DNA from: Actinomycetes bacterium
GTDB taxonomy: Bacteria; Actinomycetota; Actinomycetes; Actinomycetales; Demequinaceae
NCBI GenBank assembly: GCA_023442845.1
Contig: JAEZXC010000076.1
Coordinates: 1-9,338 of the forward strand
Direction of reading: 5' to 3'
DNA length: 9,338 bases
Under the pieces are notes generated by a model. The model was not told where the DNA came from, made no database searches, and worked only from the letters and a program-made list of their open reading frames with translations. The position numbers and the translations under genes are program-made. Each line of letters starts with the position of its first letter. The first letter of the stretch is position 1. This document shows, piece by piece, positions 6,286 to 9,338 of this stretch.

Positions 6286-7690
6286 TGGGAGCCTCCTTGC
6301 TGGCGTCAACGGTGCGGCGCCGTGCGCGGGGGGACGGGGGAAGCTGTTGACCCGGGAGCGGCGGTACAGGGTAGCCGCCCGCAAACGCATCGAACGGCTC
6401 GTCTGCGATGACGCGCTCGCGCTCCTCACGCTCGGCGTCGCGTCGCAACTGACGCGACTCCGCAACGAGGCTGAACACGAGCCACGCGAGGATCACTGCG
6501 ATCACTGGAGCTACAACGATGAACAGCGAGGTGGAGCGACCAAAGTGCGGCAGGAACACGAGCGCACTGCCCCACAGAACGACCCATGCAAGGGCCGTGG
6601 GGATCAGCACCTTCCACCCGAAGCGGATGAACTGGTCGTAGCGGAAACGCAACAGCGAACCGCGCACCCACACAAAGAAGAACATGAGGAGCCAGATCTT
6701 GAGGATGAGCCACAGCGGCGGGAACACGCCGTTGCTCAGCACCTCATAACCGGGCCAATCGGGACGCCATAGCGGTTTCCATCCGCCCATAAAGAGCGTG
6801 GCGGCAATCGCCGAGACGTTGATCATGTTCATGTACTCGGCGAGGAAGAACCACGCAAACTTCATCGACGAGTACTCCGTCATGAAGCCTGCCACCAGTT
6901 CGCCTTCTGCCTCCGGCAGGTCGAAGGGCAAACGGTTCGTTTCGCCGACCATCGAGATGACATAGATGACGAACGCGGGCAGGAGCGGGAGCGCCCACCA
7001 CCAATACTCTTGCGCCTCCACGATGTCGCTCAGCGACATCGAGCCCGCGTACATAAACACGGTGACGAGGGACAAACCCATGGCGAGTTCATAGGAAATG
7101 ATCTGTGCGGTCGACCGCACAGCACCCATGAGGGGGTACGTCGAGCCCGACGCCCAACCACCGAGGACGATGCCATAGACGCCGACGGCGGCGCAGGCGA
7201 GCACGTAGAGCATCGCCACGGGGAAGTCGGTGAGCTGCAGCGGCGTCACTTCATCGGTGAACGGGATGCGCGTTGCCGGGCCAAACGGGATGACCGCAAA
7301 AATCATGAGGGCCGAGAACACCGAGATCATTGGCGCCACGATGTAGAGCAGCTTCTCGGAGGCACGGACGGTGATGTCCTCCTTCAGGAGGAGCTTCATC
7401 GCATCCATGATCGACTGGAACAAGCCAAAGGGACCGTGGCGGTTGGGGCCCGGACGCAACTGAAGGCGACCGATGACGCGGCGTTCGAACCACACGGCGA
7501 ACAGCACCGACGTGAGCAGGAACACGAGGACGAGCACTGCCTTGATGATGACGATCCAAATCGAATCGCCTTCAAGCGAGTACTCGATGCGCTGAATGCA
7601 GGCGAGCCGTACCGCATCGATGTTGGCGGGGTCAGTGACGCCGCACGTCTCTTGTGCGGGAGTGAGATCAACCTCAAGCGGAAGAATCAC
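6278..7690 (-). CDS. nuoH: NADH-quinone oxidoreductase subunit H
   Basis: NuoH (ND1 type) forms the membrane half of the quinone-binding chamber and the first part of the proton path. It is 470 residues, against 325 in E. coli. Hallmarks: the first cytoplasmic loop ERRVIGRLQLRPGPNRHGPF (69-88) continuing to KLLLKED (99-105), and the glutamate-rich loop ETNRLPFDLPEAEGELVAGF (250-269) followed by TEYSSMKFAWFFLAEY. I count about nine hydrophobic segments, near residues 44-67, 115-136, 155-178, 196-216, 232-249, 276-300, 322-343, 357-381 and 388-409. Extra length comes from a ~43-residue N-terminal extension with two cysteines (C16, C31) and a ~60-residue C-terminal tail that is charged, then proline-rich. 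The start is a GTG at 7690-7688 that overlaps the nuoG stop (GTGA), with AAGGGAG 7 nt upstream. No other usable start codon precedes the first membrane helix. Confidence 0.97.
   Translation of the reverse strand: MILPLEVDLTPAQETCGVTDPANIDAVRLACIQRIEYSLEGDSIWIVIIKAVLVLVFLLTSVLFAVWFERRVIGRLQLRPGPNRHGPFGLFQSIMDAMKLLLKEDITVRASEKLLYIVAPMISVFSALMIFAVIPFGPATRIPFTDEVTPLQLTDFPVAMLYVLACAAVGVYGIVLGGWASGSTYPLMGAVRSTAQIISYELAMGLSLVTVFMYAGSMSLSDIVEAQEYWWWALPLLPAFVIYVISMVGETNRLPFDLPEAEGELVAGFMTEYSSMKFAWFFLAEYMNMINVSAIAATLFMGGWKPLWRPDWPGYEVLSNGVFPPLWLILKIWLLMFFFVWVRGSLLRFRYDQFIRFGWKVLIPTALAWVVLWGSALVFLPHFGRSTSLFIVVAPVIAVILAWLVFSLVAESRQLRRDAEREERERVIADEPFDAFAGGYPVPPLPGQQLPPSPRARRRTVDASKEAPSE
6292..6298 (-). 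promoter_or_regulatory. Ribosome-binding site that decides the nuoI start
   Basis: AAGGAGG is placed 6 nt before the GTG at 6285-6283. It favours this start over the ATG 180 bp upstream, which lies within nuoH and would add 60 residues unlike any NuoI. Confidence 0.82.
7021..7041. repeat. Perfect 10-1-10 inverted repeat inside nuoH
   Basis: Left arm CGATGTCGCT and right arm AGCGACATCG are exact reverse complements around a single C at 7031. The site encodes part of the NuoH segment MSLSDIV. Pairing stops at both flanks (A and A). It could be chance codon choice, a protein-binding site, or nothing functional. Confidence 0.6.
7103..7122. repeat. Perfect 20-bp palindrome inside nuoH
   Basis: Half-site CTGTGCGGTC is followed at once by its exact reverse complement GACCGCACAG, centred on a GTCGAC. 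It encodes the conserved NuoH stretch AVRSTAQ. The outer TGTG/CACA pairs are 10 bp apart, which does not fit the 8-bp spacing of the Rex operator used at some actinobacterial respiratory genes. Confidence 0.6.
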
Positions 7691-9338
7691 GCGCTCGCTC
7701 CCTTCACGACGACCGTGGCGCCAGGTGCCACGCCCAATTGCTCAGCTACCCACGAATTCTGGGACTTCGCCGGGACCCACACCACGCCGTCGGCCATACC
7801 CTCGGTCACCACGAGCGGCAGGGCAATCGAAGACCGACGCACGCCGGTAATCGAGACGACGCCGGAGAGTTTGGCCTTTGCAGCGGTCGCAGGCGAGACA
7901 CGGGCAACGGACACGTGGGCCGTACCTGCGAGGTACGGCTCGCCATCCTGCAGCGAACCTTCGTCTACCTGCAGGTGCCATGAGGAGAGCACGAGCTCGT
8001 TCGCCTTGCGCACGCTCGTCGCGGCTACCGGGGCGTTCGGCGCTTCAAGGCGCTCGTCCGCTGTCGCGGCACCCAACGCTCCAAGCTCCTCATTCACGCT
8101 TTCGACCGTCGCGGTGTTAAGCGACACGCCCAATTCGCGGGCAAGAAGGTCAAGCACGCGGTGGTCCGACATCGCATCCGTGCGGATCGCGGTGACGAAG
8201 GAACGCAGGCGGCCTTCCCAGTTCACGAACGTGCCGGACTTCTCCGAGGGTGGTGCGACCGGTAGCACAACGTCGGCCGCTTCAGTTGCTGCCGTGCGAC
8301 GCACTTCGAGGCTCACAACGAACTTCGCGGTGGCGATGGCCTTGAGCAGGTTCTCGGTGAGGTCGGTCGGGTCAACGCCGCCGATGACGAGCCCGTCAAG
8401 GCTCTTCGACGTCGCGGCGGCGATGATGGCGTCGGCGTCACGGCCCTTGCCCGCGGGCAACTCGCCACCCCACGCCTCAGCGACAACCTTGCGCGCCGAC
8501 AGCGAGCTGGCGTCACGGCCGCCAGGAAGCAAGCCAGGAAGTGCACCTGCTTCGACGGCACCGCGCTCACCCGCACGGCGCGGAATCCATGCGATGCGTG
8601 CCTTCGAGCGTCGGGCCAGATCTGCGACAGCGGTGAAGCCACCCGCAACGCCAGCGAGACGCTCGCCGGCGATGATGACGGCGCCCGGCGCCTTGAGCGC
8701 CTTGAATGCGTCCTTCGACCCCTTCAGCGCGTTGAGTGCCGCTGCTTCGTGACCCGGCACCGCAGGAATGAGGGTGGCGCCGAGCTTCTCGGCGCCCCGG
8801 GACAAGAACGGGGCCACGGTGAAGACCTGCTGCTTGCCGAGCGACTTGCGCAGGCGGAGGAAGACGATGCCGCCCTCGTCCTCCGGCTCAAAACCGACGA
8901 GGACGACAGCAGGAGCCTTCTCGAGGTCCTGGAACGTGACGCCAAGACCGGTCGCTGCCACGTGGGCACCGAGGAAAGCCTGCTCCTCGTCGGAGTGAAT
9001 GCGGGTGCGAGCGTCAACGTCATGCGTGCCAAGAGCGAGCCGCGCAAACTTGCCGTATGCGTAAGCATCCTCCATCGTGATGCGTCCGCCGGGAAGCACA
9101 CCAACGCCCTTTGCCTTCTTGTCGGCAGGGGTCCCCGTGCGTCCAGCTGCAGCCTTAAGCCCCTCAGCTGCCGCGGCGAGCGCCTCTGGCCACGACACCT
9201 CGACAAGCTCACCGTCCTTGCGCACGAGGGGTCTCGTCAGGCGATCAGCCTGGTTCTGCCAGGAGAAAGCAAAGCGATCCTTGTCCGTGATCCACTCTTC
9301 GTTGACCACCGGGTCATTGTCCGCGAGGCGGCGAAGGA
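7687..9338 (-). CDS. nuoG: NADH-quinone oxidoreductase subunit G (partial, 5' end off the right edge)
   Basis: NuoG is the large iron-sulfur subunit of the complex I peripheral arm. The 549 visible residues are the C-terminal molybdopterin-oxidoreductase-like region; in NuoG this fold is structural and binds no molybdenum cofactor. The true 5' part, with the [2Fe-2S] N1b and [4Fe-4S] N4/N5 ligands, lies beyond the edge. The frame is already open at the edge (LRRLADNDPVVNEEWITDKD), so the GTG at 9309 is internal and not a start. Family blocks include LPGGRITMEDAYAYGKFAR, PSEKSGTFVNWEGRLRSF (about 8208-8249) and WVPAKSQNSW near the C-terminus. The visible part is rich in Ala and has no cysteine at all. 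Where the fourth N7 cysteine is expected (compare E. coli FLCDRGRFGY) the sequence is WITDKDRFAF. The TGA stop overlaps the nuoH start. Confidence 0.95.
   Translation of the reverse strand, partial: LRRLADNDPVVNEEWITDKDRFAFSWQNQADRLTRPLVRKDGELVEVSWPEALAAAAEGLKAAAGRTGTPADKKAKGVGVLPGGRITMEDAYAYGKFARLALGTHDVDARTRIHSDEEQAFLGAHVAATGLGVTFQDLEKAPAVVLVGFEPEDEGGIVFLRLRKSLGKQQVFTVAPFLSRGAEKLGATLIPAVPGHEAAALNALKGSKDAFKALKAPGAVIIAGERLAGVAGGFTAVADLARRSKARIAWIPRRAGERGAVEAGALPGLLPGGRDASSLSARKVVAEAWGGELPAGKGRDADAIIAAATSKSLDGLVIGGVDPTDLTENLLKAIATAKFVVSLEVRRTAATEAADVVLPVAPPSEKSGTFVNWEGRLRSFVTAIRTDAMSDHRVLDLLARELGVSLNTATVESVNEELGALGAATADERLEAPNAPVAATSVRKANELVLSSWHLQVDEGSLQDGEPYLAGTAHVSVARVSPATAAKAKLSGVVSITGVRRSSIALPLVVTEGMADGVVWVPAKSQNSWVAEQLGVAPGATVVVKGASA
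7698..7704 (-). promoter_or_regulatory. Ribosome-binding site of nuoH
   Basis: AAGGGAG lies 7 nt before the nuoH GTG, inside the end of nuoG. It supports the long N-terminus of NuoH, since there is no alternative ATG, GTG or TTG before the first membrane helix. Confidence 0.75.
7919..7939 (-). repeat. 8-bp stem, 5-nt loop hairpin in nuoG
   Basis: GCCGTACC and GGTACGGC flank a 5-nt loop; in the nuoG message this spans the codons for PYLAGTA. There is no U-tract and it lies about 230 bp before the nuoG stop, so it is not an intrinsic terminator. A hairpin of this size may occur by chance in this much GC-rich DNA. Confidence 0.4.

Noticed and set aside
6286..6465. A 60-residue N-terminal extension of NuoI starting at an ATG at 6465.
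   Set aside because: It lies wholly within nuoH, is Arg/Ser-rich and unlike NuoI, and a strong ribosome-binding site points to the GTG at 6285.
7103..7122. The 20-bp palindrome as a Rex (redox repressor) or CRP-type operator.
   Set aside because: Rex sites in actinobacteria have TGTG and CACA 8 bp apart, here 10, and lack the inner AAC/TTC. The CRP-type TGTGA...TCACA is also absent. The site is deep inside a coding region.
7919..7939. The nuoG hairpin as an intrinsic terminator or attenuator.
   Set aside because: It has no U-tract, it lies in coding sequence, and it is followed by essential downstream genes of the same complex.
8447..8460. 14-bp palindrome TTGCCCGCGGGCAA in nuoG.
   Set aside because: A palindrome this short is expected about once in two windows of this size, more in GC-rich DNA.
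7010..8752. A 580-codon open frame on the + strand, antisense to nuoH and nuoG.
   Set aside because: It crosses the nuoG/nuoH junction. Its product shifts from His/Asp/Glu-rich in one half to Ser/Thr/Ala/Arg-rich in the other and resembles no protein family. Long antisense frames are usual opposite GC-rich genes.

Overview
This window is one dense, minus-strand run of the genes for the proton-pumping NADH:quinone oxidoreductase (respiratory complex I, NDH-1). In transcription order (right to left) it holds the 3' two-thirds of nuoG, complete nuoH, nuoI, nuoJ, nuoK, nuoL and nuoM, and about three-quarters of nuoN, which runs off the left edge. The order G-H-I-J-K-L-M-N is the standard bacterial nuo order, so nuoA-nuoF should lie beyond the right edge and the end of nuoN beyond the left edge.

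The DNA is GC-rich. Several starts are GTG, ribosome-binding sites are strong, and NuoH, NuoI and NuoJ carry long charged or low-complexity C-terminal tails. NuoM has the HTWLP...LDKIGTFG form that I associate with actinobacteria. Together these suggest a high-GC Actinomycetota, with an aerobic or facultative respiratory chain. I cannot name the genus from sequence alone.

Layout: nuoG 7687-9338 (5' end missing), nuoH 6278-7690, nuoI 5584-6285, nuoJ 4838-5587, nuoK 4542-4841, nuoL 2661-4538, nuoM 1169-2656, nuoN 1-1172 (3' end missing). Junctions are tight: 4-bp overlaps at G/H, I/J, J/K and M/N, an 8-bp overlap at H/I, and gaps of only 3 and 4 bp at K/L and L/M. There is no intergenic room for a promoter or terminator, so this is a stretch of one polycistronic, probably translationally coupled message. 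No stretch over 300 bases lacks a gene. I see no tRNA, rRNA, mobile element or CRISPR array.

How the genes work together: NuoG and NuoI belong to the cytoplasmic arm, which passes electrons from NADH through iron-sulfur clusters. NuoH forms the membrane side of the quinone pocket. NuoJ and NuoK link it to the three antiporter-like pumps NuoN, NuoM and NuoL. All the charged membrane residues expected for proton pumping are visible in the parts present.

I did not find a hidden new system. The points most worth a second look are: a threonine in NuoG where the fourth ligand of cluster N7 is normally a cysteine; an unusual two-cysteine N-terminal extension on NuoH; and two perfect 20-21 bp palindromes only 61 bp apart inside nuoH.
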